DNA of 64,000 nucleotides from Acidobacteriota bacterium (GTDB lineage Bacteria > Acidobacteriota > UBA6911). Numbering within the stretch: the first letter of the stretch is position 1; each line of letters opens with the position of its first letter. This document shows positions 42,892 through 53,934 of this stretch, in pieces. The DNA lies in NCBI GenBank assembly GCA_031271905.1, contig JAISUT010000040.1, positions 1 to 64,000 on the forward strand, read 5' to 3'. The notes beneath the pieces are model-generated. The model was given only the letters and a program-made list of their open reading frames with translations, did no database searches and was not told the DNA's origin. The position numbers were made by a program, and so were the translations under genes.

Positions 42892-43650
42892 ATGAAAAAA
42901 TACGCGCAATGGGCGGTCTCCTTGGCGCTGTGCCTGGCATTGGCGCAGTCGGGGCGGGCGCTGGCTGCCAGCGTCACCATCACCGACACCATCAACGAGT
43001 GGGGGTGGAACGACCGGACGACGGGGCTGGCGTCCCAAGATGTCAACGGCGCGCCCGACATAACCCAAATCATCGTGAGTTGGGACAACACCACGGGACA
43101 ACTGCAAACGGTCACCGTGTACATGAATTATTCCAGCAACGCCTATTTCCCCCATCGGCTGTTCATCAACACCGGGTATACGGGCACCGGCGATGTGACA
43201 AACTCGGACAACTTCGCGGCTTTGCAGGACTGGGACTGGTACGCCACCACGAACGACGGCCTGTATTCGGTCGGGGACGGCTACACCTATCTGTACGCTA
43301 CCTCCGGGCGCACGGATCACATCAACGGCATCGCCAGCGGGCTCACCGACGTGGACAGTTACGGCTCTGACGCCTGGCAGACCGGTCAGGCGAATTTCAC
43401 GAGCAGCGGTCTGAACTATTACGTCTACGATTTCGCCATGCTCGCCTCGTTGGGCGGCCCCTCCATCTATTTGGGGGAGCAGTTCGCCATCGGCTATGTG
43501 GAATATTGCGCCAACGACGTGGTGCTGGGATATGGCGCCACGGGCATCACGCCGCCTGCGGTTCCCGAACCGGCGACCCTGTCGCTGTTGGGGGTCGGCA
43601 TCGTGGGACTCGCAAGCTGGCACTTCCGCCGTTCCCCCAAGAAGAAATAG
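42892..43650 (+). CDS. PEP-CTERM sorting-signal protein 2 (paralogue of 1)
   Basis: Signal peptide; C-terminal VPEPATLSLLGVGIVGLASWHFRRSPKKK; shares LQTVTV, ALQDWDWY, SGR..HINGI with the preceding protein. Confidence 0.92.
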   Translation: MKKYAQWAVSLALCLALAQSGRALAASVTITDTINEWGWNDRTTGLASQDVNGAPDITQIIVSWDNTTGQLQTVTVYMNYSSNAYFPHRLFINTGYTGTGDVTNSDNFAALQDWDWYATTNDGLYSVGDGYTYLYATSGRTDHINGIASGLTDVDSYGSDAWQTGQANFTSSGLNYYVYDFAMLASLGGPSIYLGEQFAIGYVEYCANDVVLGYGATGITPPAVPEPATLSLLGVGIVGLASWHFRRSPKKK

Positions 43651-43714
43651 GGGGGGCTCTCCTTCGGCGTTCCTTGTCGTTCCTTGTGTTTGTTTGCCCT
43701 TGTCGCATCGTCGT

Positions 43715-43757
43715 CCGGCCCCCTTTCGCCACTTGGCGGGAGGGGGCCGGTTTTTTT
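43715..43757 (+). terminator. Rho-independent terminator after PEP-CTERM 2
   Basis: CCGGCCCCCT / AGGGGGCCGG perfect 10-bp stem then T7. Confidence 0.85.
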
Positions 43758-43779
43758 GCAGATGTCCTACATCCTTCGA

Positions 43780-43879
43780 ATTGGAGTTAGAAGCGAACCT
43801 CCCCCCTTTCAAAGGAGGTTCGCCTGTCCGCCACGTCTTCCGGAATGGCTTCCGGGAGGTTGGGAGGACTAACTCCGAT
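43780..43879. repeat. Nested palindromic element, three-way-junction-like
   Basis: P1 ATTGGAGTTAG/CTAACTCCGAT; P2 GCGAACCTCC/GGAGGTTCGC; P3 CTTCCGGAA-TGGC-TTCCGGGAG. Confidence 0.75.
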
Positions 43880-44123
43880 CCCGCATCCACTCAAAGACGG
43901 ACAAATTGACCGTGCCCGCCTGCGCGAGGACGGCCTGTTCCATCCGGGACAGGATCTGCGATTGGATATGGCTGGAGATTTCAACCGCCGCGCGCGGGGT
44001 CGAAATAGGTGGTTCCGTGGTTTGCAAGTGGAAAGCGTGTTGCCGCGTCCGTGCGACAAGCGTTCCCCGGCGCTGGTTCTGCATCGGGGCGTCTGGGGTG
44101 TTGCCTTGGTAATCCATTCCCAT
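43869..44123 (-). CDS. Small hypothetical protein, possibly motility-associated by neighbourhood
   Basis: ATG preceded by GGAGGAA on the minus strand; C-terminus EISSHIQSQILSRMEQAVLAQAGTVNLSVFEWMRDRS. Weak support. Confidence 0.4.
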   Translation of the reverse strand: MGMDYQGNTPDAPMQNQRRGTLVARTRQHAFHLQTTEPPISTPRAAVEISSHIQSQILSRMEQAVLAQAGTVNLSVFEWMRDRS

Positions 44124-44375
44124 GGGAATTCCTCCGTGAATTCGATTGGGAGCCCGCTCGCGCCCTTCGCGCCCCGGCATGGGGCGGTGTCGCGAGCACA
44201 TCCAGTTGCTGACGGGGTTTGCGGTTCGGCCGGCTCTAGCGTCGGCAACCGTCCCCGCCAAGGCGCCCGAGCCGCGTCCGGGATATCCTCCCCGGCCCTT
44301 TGGCGGCGCCCGGGATTCATATCGCCCCGAATGCGCCTGAAAATTACGAAAAGAAAATTATTTGTTCGCGAGGAG

Positions 44376-44393
44376 TTGGCACTCAAGTTGCTT
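44376..44393 (+). promoter_or_regulatory. Sigma54 (-24/-12) promoter
   Basis: TTGGCAC-tcaag-TTGCTT matches TGGCAC-N5-TTGC exactly; about 50 bp upstream of the next start codon. Confidence 0.75.
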
Positions 44394-44441
44394 TTGATGG
44401 CAAGGGCGGCATGATGCCGTCCTCGTTCCCGAGGCTCGAAT

Positions 44442-45068
44442 ATGACCCGATATTACTTAAATGACAAGGAAATCGAAACCCCTCCCGTGTTTACCTCGTT
44501 TGATCAGATGTTGCAGGCCGTCGAGGGGCGCTACCTCGCCCCCGACTCCGTCATCCGCGAGATACACCTGGACGGCGAGACGCTGACGCCGGACACGGGC
44601 GCCGACGGGGGCTGGGCGTCCATCCGTATGGAGGACTGGGAAAAGGTCGAATTCTTCACCGGCACGCTCTCCGGCATCGCCCTGGAGTCCATCGCCGGGG
44701 CGCAGGGCTATCTGGACAAGCTCGCGGAGGCGGTGCCGGCGCTGGCGGTCAAATTCCAAGACGCCCCCGCCCCCGAGGACTTTGCCAGCCTGAGCAGCCT
44801 TTGCGAGGGGTTCCTGTTCCTCAACATGCTGCTGGGGAAGCTGGCGACGGGCTACGGCATCGACTTCGACCGCGTGACGGTGCGGGGCGCCTCCGTCAAG
44901 GAGAACCTGATGAAGTTCGTCGGCGTGACCAAGCAGTTGATCGACGCCCAGGAGCACCGGGACTACATCCTGATCGCCGACACCTTGGAATACGAGATAC
45001 TCCCCTTCATCCCCATGTGGAAGGAGATATTCACGGCGATCCGGGGGCTGGTCGGCCCGGCGCAGTGA
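44442..45068 (+). CDS. Hypothetical protein, likely flagellar regulon member
   Basis: Complete 208-aa ORF directly downstream of the sigma54 promoter and upstream of flbD-motA-motB. Confidence 0.7.
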   Translation: MTRYYLNDKEIETPPVFTSFDQMLQAVEGRYLAPDSVIREIHLDGETLTPDTGADGGWASIRMEDWEKVEFFTGTLSGIALESIAGAQGYLDKLAEAVPALAVKFQDAPAPEDFASLSSLCEGFLFLNMLLGKLATGYGIDFDRVTVRGASVKENLMKFVGVTKQLIDAQEHRDYILIADTLEYEILPFIPMWKEIFTAIRGLVGPAQ

Positions 45069-45307
45069 CCTTTCCCGGCGGCCCCGGCGCGCCCCGGCGC
45101 GGAGCCGTCGCCATGTCGGAAGAATGGCGTCCGACGGCGTCCGGCGCCAAGAAACCGGCAGGGGCAAAAAATGCCCGACTGGGCAGGAACGGCGGCGCGT
45201 CGCGCATGTGATTACGTATATTGCCGTTTTTAGGAAAAAAGGATTGTAAAGAGTTAACGCGATAGGAAAGCCTTGCCGATATAACCGTCCGGGCATATGA
45301 AGAAGCC

Positions 45308-45529
45308 ATGATAATGCTTACGAAGATAAACGGCGCACCCATAGCTGTGAACTGCGATTTGATGCAGCACATCGAGGAGACGCCGGACACCGTGATCACC
45401 CTGAGCAACGGCAACAAGGTCGTGGTGAAGGAATCCTTGGAGGAGGTCATCGGGAGGATCGTCGGATACCGGCGACGCTTATCAGGGCTGATCGATGCGG
45501 AGTACGAGCGGAGATATGGAACAGAATAA
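45308..45529 (+). CDS. flbD: FlbD family flagellar protein
   Basis: MIMLTKINGAPIAVNCDLMQHIEETPDTVITLSNGNKVVVKESLEEVIGRIVGYRR. Confidence 0.88.
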   Translation: MIMLTKINGAPIAVNCDLMQHIEETPDTVITLSNGNKVVVKESLEEVIGRIVGYRRRLSGLIDAEYERRYGTE

Positions 45530-46337
45530 ATCGTCGTTGAACACTGCCACACTGATCGGACTCGCGGTCGCAGCCGCAGGAATCCTCGGCGGGCAGGTGT
45601 TGGAAGGCGGGCACATCGGCGCCCTCCTCCAGCCCACGGCCGCCATGATCGTGCTCGGCGGCACGTTCGGCGCGTGTCTGGTGCAATTTCCGCTGGGGAT
45701 AGCCATCGCGAGCTTCAAGGCGATCTTCGGCGCATTCAAGGAACCGCAGGCCGACAACAAGAGCGTCATACGGGAAATCATCCGCATCGCCAACAAGGCG
45801 CGCAAGGAAGGGGTGATCTCCCTGGAGGCGGACGCCCAGAAGATGTCCGACCCGTTCCTGAAGAAGGCGCTGATGATGGCGATGGACGGCGTGGAATCCA
45901 AAGTCCTGCGCGACACGATGGACTTGGAGATCGCCAACATAGAACAGGAGTTCGAACATCCGATCAAGTTCTGGACGTCGGCGGGCGGGTACGCCCCGAC
46001 GATCGGGATCATCGGCGCGGTGCTGGGCCTGATCCACGTGATGGACAACTTGTCCGACCCCAGCAAGCTCGGGGCCGGCATCGCCGTCGCCTTCGTGGCG
46101 ACGATCTACGGCCTGGTGACCGCCAACATCATCTGCCTGCCGATGGCGGGCAAGCTCAAGATGCAGGCGCAGACGCTGATGGTCGCGAAGGAAATCATGC
46201 TCGAAGGGGTCATCGCCATATTGGAGGGCGAGAACCCGAGGCTCATCGAGGACAAGCTGAAAAGCTACCTGAGCCACAAGGAGCAGGAAGAATATGCTGG
46301 CGCAGGCGGCGGGTCCGCGCAGCGCAAAGCGGCGTGA
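45516..46337 (+). CDS. motA: Flagellar motor protein MotA
   Basis: ATLIGLAVAAAGILGGQVLEGGHIGALLQPTAAMIVLGGTFGA; WTSAGGYAPTIGIIGAVLGLIHVM. Confidence 0.94.
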   Translation: MEQNKSSLNTATLIGLAVAAAGILGGQVLEGGHIGALLQPTAAMIVLGGTFGACLVQFPLGIAIASFKAIFGAFKEPQADNKSVIREIIRIANKARKEGVISLEADAQKMSDPFLKKALMMAMDGVESKVLRDTMDLEIANIEQEFEHPIKFWTSAGGYAPTIGIIGAVLGLIHVMDNLSDPSKLGAGIAVAFVATIYGLVTANIICLPMAGKLKMQAQTLMVAKEIMLEGVIAILEGENPRLIEDKLKSYLSHKEQEEYAGAGGGSAQRKAA

Positions 46338-46744
46338 CGGATTTTAGACTTTAGAATTTAGATTTTAGTTTCACAGCGGTCGATTTTGAATTGAATGTTC
46401 GCCCGGGCGGGTTGGATCCCGCCGTGCCGCGCCCCGTCATGCTTGACGGGCGCGGCGGCGATTCCGGTTCGGATCGGCCATGGAAACCGGCGGAAGCCGG
46501 CGAAACTCGCGGTGACGGTGCGGGTGGGGCCGCCGAGGCGCAGGTGCGCCTTCGGCGGCATGCCCCGCGCACCCTCGCCCCGCCTCGCCATGCCTTCGCC
46601 CCGCCTTCGGGTCGGGTCGGGCGTGGCGTGGCGTGGCGGCGTGCGCCCGCGCCTCGCCGCGTCCCCGCGACGGGGCTCGCCGCGCACGTCCGACGTGTGC
46701 CTCCATGGGCGGTGCGGACCGGGCATTCCAGGGAGGGGATTGCC

Positions 46745-47563
46745 ATGGCAAGGAACAAAAAGGTCGAGGAGCCGGAGAACCACGAACGGTGGATGGTGTC
46801 CTACGCCGACTTTCTCACGCTGCTTTTCGCCTTCTTCACCTGCCTTTACGCCATGTCCACGGTGGACGCGCAGAAGATGGGGAAGATGGTCGCCTCGATG
46901 AAGGAGTCGTTCGGAGGCGAGGTGTTCGAGGCCGGAGGCAGCACCCTGTCCCTGAGCGACGTCGGAGGCTCGCTCAGCTCCAGCGAGATGTTGAAGAACC
47001 CGGAAAGGGACGCCAAGCCGGACTCCGAGGGGGTGATGAACCCCAAGGACGAGAAGGGGACCTCCGGCAAGAGCGTGCTCAACGGAGATGCGGCGATGGG
47101 GCGCTTCAAGCGGGGGCTGGAGGCGATGCTGGGGGACGAGATCAAGAAGAAGATGGTGCGCATCCGCATGGAGCGGCGCGGCATCGTCGTCAGCCTCGGC
47201 GAGAACGGGATGTTCGACTCGGGCTCGGACGTCATCAAGCCCGAAGGGCGCGCGATGCTCGACTCCATCGCCACCAGCCTGACCTCGGTGGGCAACCAAG
47301 TCCGCGTGGAGGGGCACACGGACAACGTCCCCATCAGCACCGAACGGTTCCCGTCCAACTGGGAGCTCTCGACCGCGCGCGCCACGGCGGTGATCTCGCG
47401 GCTGGTGACACACTTCGGCATGTCGCCCCGGTTGCTTTCGGCGGCGGGCTACGGGGAGTACCGGCCGACGGCGCCGAACGACACCGAGGAGGGGCGCGCA
47501 CGCAACCGCCGCGTGGATATCATCATCCTCAGCCCGGCGGTCGCCCGCATCGAGCCTCGCTGA
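46745..47563 (+). CDS. motB: Flagellar motor protein MotB (OmpA-like)
   Basis: WMVSYADFLTLLFAFFTCLYAMS; VRVEGHTDNVPISTERFPSNWELSTARA. Confidence 0.94.
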   Translation: MARNKKVEEPENHERWMVSYADFLTLLFAFFTCLYAMSTVDAQKMGKMVASMKESFGGEVFEAGGSTLSLSDVGGSLSSSEMLKNPERDAKPDSEGVMNPKDEKGTSGKSVLNGDAAMGRFKRGLEAMLGDEIKKKMVRIRMERRGIVVSLGENGMFDSGSDVIKPEGRAMLDSIATSLTSVGNQVRVEGHTDNVPISTERFPSNWELSTARATAVISRLVTHFGMSPRLLSAAGYGEYRPTAPNDTEEGRARNRRVDIIILSPAVARIEPR

Positions 47564-47589
47564 GGCTGTCGAGGCTGTCGAGGCGCCGG

Positions 47590-48396
47590 TCAGGCTCGCG
47601 CCGCCGCGCCGCCGCGCCGGATGTAGAAGGACAGGGCGACCGCCGCCAAGAGCATGAGGACGGCGATGAACTGCGACGTGGAGAGCAGCCCGTGGAGGAC
47701 CTCCCCGCGGTCGTCAGCCCGGAAGAACTCGATGCCGAAGCGCAACACCGCATAGATGCCGAGGTATTCCAGCATGACCTGCCCCGTCCGGTGCGGACGG
47801 GAGCGCCTCCACATCAGGTAGCCGAACAGCAGGAGCGTCCCCGCCGACTCGTAGAGCTGGGTGGGGTGGAGCGGGATGTTGAGCGGCGTCCCCATGTTCT
47901 CGGCGGTGTACGGGTCGGTGAAGCGGATGCCCCAGGGGCGGTCCGTCGGCGCGCCGTAGCAGCAGCCCGCCGAGAGGCAGCCGATGCGGCCGATGGCCTG
48001 CCCGATGGCGATGCCGGGGGCGGCGCAATCCGCAAGGCGCCATGCCGGGAGCTTGCGGCGGCGCATGTACCAGGCGGCGGCGGCGAGCGCCAGGATGAGC
48101 CCCCCGTAGTAGACCCCCATCGAGCGGAGCGTCGAGAGCGAGAATATATCGCGCGGGTTTTCGGCGTAGTGGGAGAAGTCGGAGACCAGCAGGAGCACCT
48201 TCGAGCCGACCAGCGCCGCGAAGAGGATCACCAGCCCCAGGTTCCAGACGGAATCGGGGCTGATGCCCTCCTTGCGGGCGTTCCGGCTGGTCGTCCAGAT
48301 GCCCGCGAGGAAGGCTATGGCCAGCAACAGCCCGTAGGTGTGCATCGCCACCGGGCCCAATCCGAAAAAGTCGAATTCGAGGAGTTTCGGGTGCAT
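47590..48396 (-). CDS. lgt: Prolipoprotein diacylglyceryl transferase
   Basis: AIGQAIGRIGCLSAGCCYGAPTDRPWGIRF; HPTQLYESAG. Confidence 0.94.
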   Translation of the reverse strand: MHPKLLEFDFFGLGPVAMHTYGLLLAIAFLAGIWTTSRNARKEGISPDSVWNLGLVILFAALVGSKVLLLVSDFSHYAENPRDIFSLSTLRSMGVYYGGLILALAAAAWYMRRRKLPAWRLADCAAPGIAIGQAIGRIGCLSAGCCYGAPTDRPWGIRFTDPYTAENMGTPLNIPLHPTQLYESAGTLLLFGYLMWRRSRPHRTGQVMLEYLGIYAVLRFGIEFFRADDRGEVLHGLLSTSQFIAVLMLLAAVALSFYIRRGGAAARA

Positions 48397-48408
48397 GTCG
48401 GTAAAACG

Positions 48409-50502
48409 CTATTCCTCTTCCTGCTTCCGATCCTTGTTGGACTCCTCGATGATCTTCTGCGCGATGTTGGCGGGCACCTCGTCGTAATGCGAGAACTCCA
48501 TGTGGTAGCTGCCGCGCCCGCCGGTCATCGAGGTCAGCACCGGGGCGTAGGAGACCATCTCCGCCATCGGCGCCTGCCCCTTGATGATCTGGGTGTCGCC
48601 CTTGACGTCCAGCCCCTGCAAGCGCCCGCGCCGGCTGGTCAGGTCGCCCGTGAGCGCGCCGGCGTACTCCTGCGGCGCGTAGATCTCGACGTTCATCACA
48701 GGTTCCAGCAGCACCGGCTTGGCTTCCTCCATCGCCTTCTTGAACGCCAGGCTGCCGGCGATCTTGAACGCCATTTCCGAGGAATCGACCGGATGGAAGC
48801 TGCCGTCATATAGGGTCACTTTGATATCGACCACCGGGCAGCCCGCCAAATAGCCGCGCATGCGCGACTCCTCGATGCCCTTGACCACCGCCGGGATGAA
48901 GTTGCGCGGTATGGCGCCGCCGACGATCTCGTCCACGAACTCGAAGTCGCGCCCGCGATCCAAAGGCTCCATCCGTATCCAGCAGTCGCCGAACTGGCCG
49001 TGGCCGCCGGTCTGCTTCTTGTGCCGCCCCTGCACGTCGGCCTTGCCGCGTATGGTCTCGCGGTAGGGGATCTTGGGCGTCTTCAAAAGGACTTCCACGC
49101 CGTAGCGCTTGCGCAGCTTGGAGACGGTGACCTCGACGTGGAGCTGGTCCGAGCCCGCCAGGAGCATCTGCTTGGTCTGGGGGTCGCGCGAATATTTGAT
49201 GGCGGCGTCCTCTTCGAGGATGCGGGACATGGCGTTGGAGATCTTGTCCTCGTCGCCGCGGCTCTTGGGCTCGATGGCGAAGGTGATGGATGGCTCCGGG
49301 ATCGTCACGCCGGAGAAGACGATGGGCTTGGACGGGTCGCACAGGGTGTCGCCCGTCGTGGTCTCCTTGAGCTTGGTGACGGCGAAGAAGTCGCCCGCGT
49401 GGACTTCCGGCACCGGCGTCATCGCCTTGCCGAGGATCGTCTGCAACGGCCCGAACTTCTCGCTCTTGCCCTTGGTCTGGTTGTTGTATGCGGTGTCGGA
49501 CTTCATCACCCCCGAGTAGAGCTTTATCAGGCTGATGCGTCCGGCGAACGGGTCGGCGACGGTCTTGAAGACGTAGGCGGCGTAGGGCTCGGAGCTGGAG
49601 ATGACCCGCTCGGCCTCTTCGCCGGTGTTGGGGTCGAGCCCCTTGGCGGTGCCGATGGTGGCGGGGGAGGGGAGCAGCTCCACGATGCGGTCCAGCACCT
49701 GGGCGACGCCGATGTTCAAGGTCGCGCTGGTGTAGAACGCCGGATAGACCTTCCCTTGGAGGATGCAGGACTGCAAGCCCTGTATCATCTCCTCGTGGCT
49801 GAGCGTCCCTTCCGAGAAGAACTTCTCCATCAGCTCGTCGGTGGCCTCTGCGGCGAGCTCGATGAGCTTCTCGCGCTTTTCGGCCAGCTCCGCCTGGTAC
49901 TCGGCGGGGACTTCCTCCTCCTTGAACTTGCCGGAGCCGTCCTTCTCGTAGCGGTAGGCTTTGCCGGTGATGACGCTGATGACGCCGGCGAAGTCCTTCT
50001 CAAGCCCCATCGGTATCTGGAACGCCGCCGCCCCGCGCCCGAACGATTCTTCGAGCGAGGCGAGGGTGCGCTCGCTCGAGGCGTTGTCGCGATCCGCCTT
50101 GTTGATGATGATCAGGCGCGGCAGGTTGTACTGGTCGCAGAAGTCCCAGACCTTCTCGGTCTGCACTTGGACCCCCGCCACGGCGTCCACCACCACCAGC
50201 GCCGCGTCTGCGGCGCGCACGGCGAGCTGCGTCTCGGCAAGGAAGGGGCGGTAGCCGGGGGTGTCCAGGATGTTGACCTTCTTCTTGTTCCACTCGCAGT
50301 TGGCGAGGGCGCAACTGATGCTGATCTTGCGTTCGATCTCTTCGTCTTCCCAGTCGGTGACGGTGTTGCCGTCCTCGACGCGCGCCAGCCGGTTCACCGC
50401 CCCCGCGTCGTACAGCATGGCGGAGGTCAGCGAGGTTTTGCCGGAGTCGCCGTGGCCGACGATGCAGATGTTTCGAATGGAATCGCTCTCATAGACCTTC
50501 AT
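48409..50502 (-). CDS. Elongation factor G-like GTPase (EF-G2-type paralogue)
   Basis: IVGHGDSGKTSLTSAMLYDAG, DTPGY, NKADRD, GGHGQFGDCWIRMEP, TGGRGSYHMEFSHYDEVP. Confidence 0.92.
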   Translation of the reverse strand: MKVYESDSIRNICIVGHGDSGKTSLTSAMLYDAGAVNRLARVEDGNTVTDWEDEEIERKISISCALANCEWNKKKVNILDTPGYRPFLAETQLAVRAADAALVVVDAVAGVQVQTEKVWDFCDQYNLPRLIIINKADRDNASSERTLASLEESFGRGAAAFQIPMGLEKDFAGVISVITGKAYRYEKDGSGKFKEEEVPAEYQAELAEKREKLIELAAEATDELMEKFFSEGTLSHEEMIQGLQSCILQGKVYPAFYTSATLNIGVAQVLDRIVELLPSPATIGTAKGLDPNTGEEAERVISSSEPYAAYVFKTVADPFAGRISLIKLYSGVMKSDTAYNNQTKGKSEKFGPLQTILGKAMTPVPEVHAGDFFAVTKLKETTTGDTLCDPSKPIVFSGVTIPEPSITFAIEPKSRGDEDKISNAMSRILEEDAAIKYSRDPQTKQMLLAGSDQLHVEVTVSKLRKRYGVEVLLKTPKIPYRETIRGKADVQGRHKKQTGGHGQFGDCWIRMEPLDRGRDFEFVDEIVGGAIPRNFIPAVVKGIEESRMRGYLAGCPVVDIKVTLYDGSFHPVDSSEMAFKIAGSLAFKKAMEEAKPVLLEPVMNVEIYAPQEYAGALTGDLTSRRGRLQGLDVKGDTQIIKGQAPMAEMVSYAPVLTSMTGGRGSYHMEFSHYDEVPANIAQKIIEESNKDRKQEEE

Positions 50503-50721
50503 AAAAACTCCCCTTTCGAGAGATGTCAGCAAGATGGATTTTCAAAAACAAGCATACTAGCACAGCAGGGCGGGTTCAGTTTAGAGGATTTTACGGGGGC
50601 GTCTTTCTTCGGGGTCTTTCGTCGGGGGGGGGCTGGCGGTCGTAAGGATGCCGCCCGAAAGGATGCCGTCGGATTGGAATTGATCGCAGGGGCGTGCGCC
50701 TATTAAAATGACGGTTTTTGC

Positions 50722-51717
50722 GTGACGGTTTTCACAGGGGGGATGGGGATGGCGACGGGGCGGAGAGGCGGCGGTCGGTCGGTGCGGGGGGCGTTGGCGA
50801 GGTTTGTCGCAGTCGCCGCGGCGGCGGTGTTCGCCGCCCCGCTCTGCTCCTGCGCGCAGCCTGCGTCCACGGCGGCGTCGGATTTCGACGCGTCGAGGGC
50901 GATGGAGCATGTGCGGGCGCAGGTGGCGTTCGGGCCGCGCCCCCCCGGCTCCCCGGCGCTGGAGGCGTGCCGGGGCTACATCGCCGGGCGGTTGCGCGAG
51001 TTCGGCTACGAGGTCGAGGAGGACGCCTTCGTCGCCGAGACCCCTTACGGCCAGGTGCCGATGAAGAACCTGATCGCGCGCCGCCGGACGGGCGGGGGCG
51101 GTCCCGGCGTAGACGGCAAGCCGGTCGTCGTCCTCGCCACCCACTACGACACCAAGCTCATGCCGAACCTCGGGGAAGGGAAGGCGTTCGTCGGCGCCAA
51201 CGACGGGGGGAGCGGCACGGGGCTGCTCTTGGAGCTGGCGCGGGTGCTGGCGGGCGACGTGTCCCGCGACCACTGGTTCCTGTTCCTGGACGGCGAGGAG
51301 GCTTTCGTCGAGTGGAGCAGCTTCGACAGCACCTACGGGAGCCGCCACCTGGCGCGCAAGTGGAAGGGGGACGGCACGGCGGCGCGCATCCGCGCGTTCG
51401 TCCTGCTCGACATGGTCGGCGACCGGGACCTCGGCATCTTCTACGAGACCCACTCCACGAAGCGCCTGATGGACTTGGTGTGGGAGACGGCGACCCAGGC
51501 GGGGGTGCAGGCCATCCTCTCCCGGGCTCGGGGGCCGGTCGAGGACGACCACATCCCGTTCCTGGACGCGGGCGTCCCCGCCGTGGACATCATCGACTTG
51601 GACTACGGCCCCGGCAACTCGTACCACCACACTGCCGAGGACACCCTGGACAAGGTGAGCGCCGAGAGCCTCGGCAAGGTCGGACGCCTGGTCTTGGCGC
51701 TGCTCCCGAGGCTTTGA
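50722..51717 (+). CDS. M28-family peptidase / glutaminyl cyclase-like
   Basis: Lipoprotein-like N-terminus; VVVLATHYDTK; GANDGGSGTGLLLELAR; LFLDGEEA; YHHTAEDTLDKV. Confidence 0.87.
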   Translation: MTVFTGGMGMATGRRGGGRSVRGALARFVAVAAAAVFAAPLCSCAQPASTAASDFDASRAMEHVRAQVAFGPRPPGSPALEACRGYIAGRLREFGYEVEEDAFVAETPYGQVPMKNLIARRRTGGGGPGVDGKPVVVLATHYDTKLMPNLGEGKAFVGANDGGSGTGLLLELARVLAGDVSRDHWFLFLDGEEAFVEWSSFDSTYGSRHLARKWKGDGTAARIRAFVLLDMVGDRDLGIFYETHSTKRLMDLVWETATQAGVQAILSRARGPVEDDHIPFLDAGVPAVDIIDLDYGPGNSYHHTAEDTLDKVSAESLGKVGRLVLALLPRL

Positions 51718-51763
51718 GGCGGAAGCACCGCAAGTCAACTTCCTAAGGTGAAAGGGCGGTTCC

Positions 51764-53647
<1,884 letters not shown>

Positions 53648-53776
53648 CGGCGTCCGGAGACGCCTCGCCTTTGAAGCAAGCCTTTGAATAAAAGTTGCGC
53701 GGAACGCGGCGCTGTGGTACTAGTAAACCGTTTCGCTTGGCAGGGAACGGTTTGGAAGGGTGAAGGGGACAAGGGA

Positions 53777-53866
53777 ATGTCGATGAGGCGGATGGGCACC
53801 GGCGGGCAGTGGCGTTGGCGTGGCACGGCGAAGTGCGCCCGGAGAGTCCGACGAACCATCCCCTGA
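53777..53866 (+). CDS. Candidate trp leader peptide MSMRRMGTGGQWRWRGTAKCARRVRRTIP
   Basis: 29-aa ORF with SD-like aagggga upstream, two Trp codons (TGG CGT TGG), followed 29 bp later by a terminator hairpin and then trpE. Confidence 0.55.
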   Translation: MSMRRMGTGGQWRWRGTAKCARRVRRTIP

Positions 53867-53895
53867 CCGATGCCGTTGCAGTCAGGAAATCATGA

Positions 53896-53934
53896 GCCGT
53901 GGACGCTTTGGGGAGAGGCGTCCACGGCTTTTTT
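53896..53934 (+). terminator. Intrinsic terminator/attenuator upstream of trpE
   Basis: GCCGTGGACGC - tttggggagag - GCGTCCACGGC - TTTTTT, perfect 11-bp stem. Confidence 0.9.

Noticed and set aside
43780-43879. Integron attC site
   Set aside because: The outer ends read GTTAG...CTAAC, the reverse polarity of attC (RYYYAAC...GTTRRRY), and there is no integrase or cassette structure.
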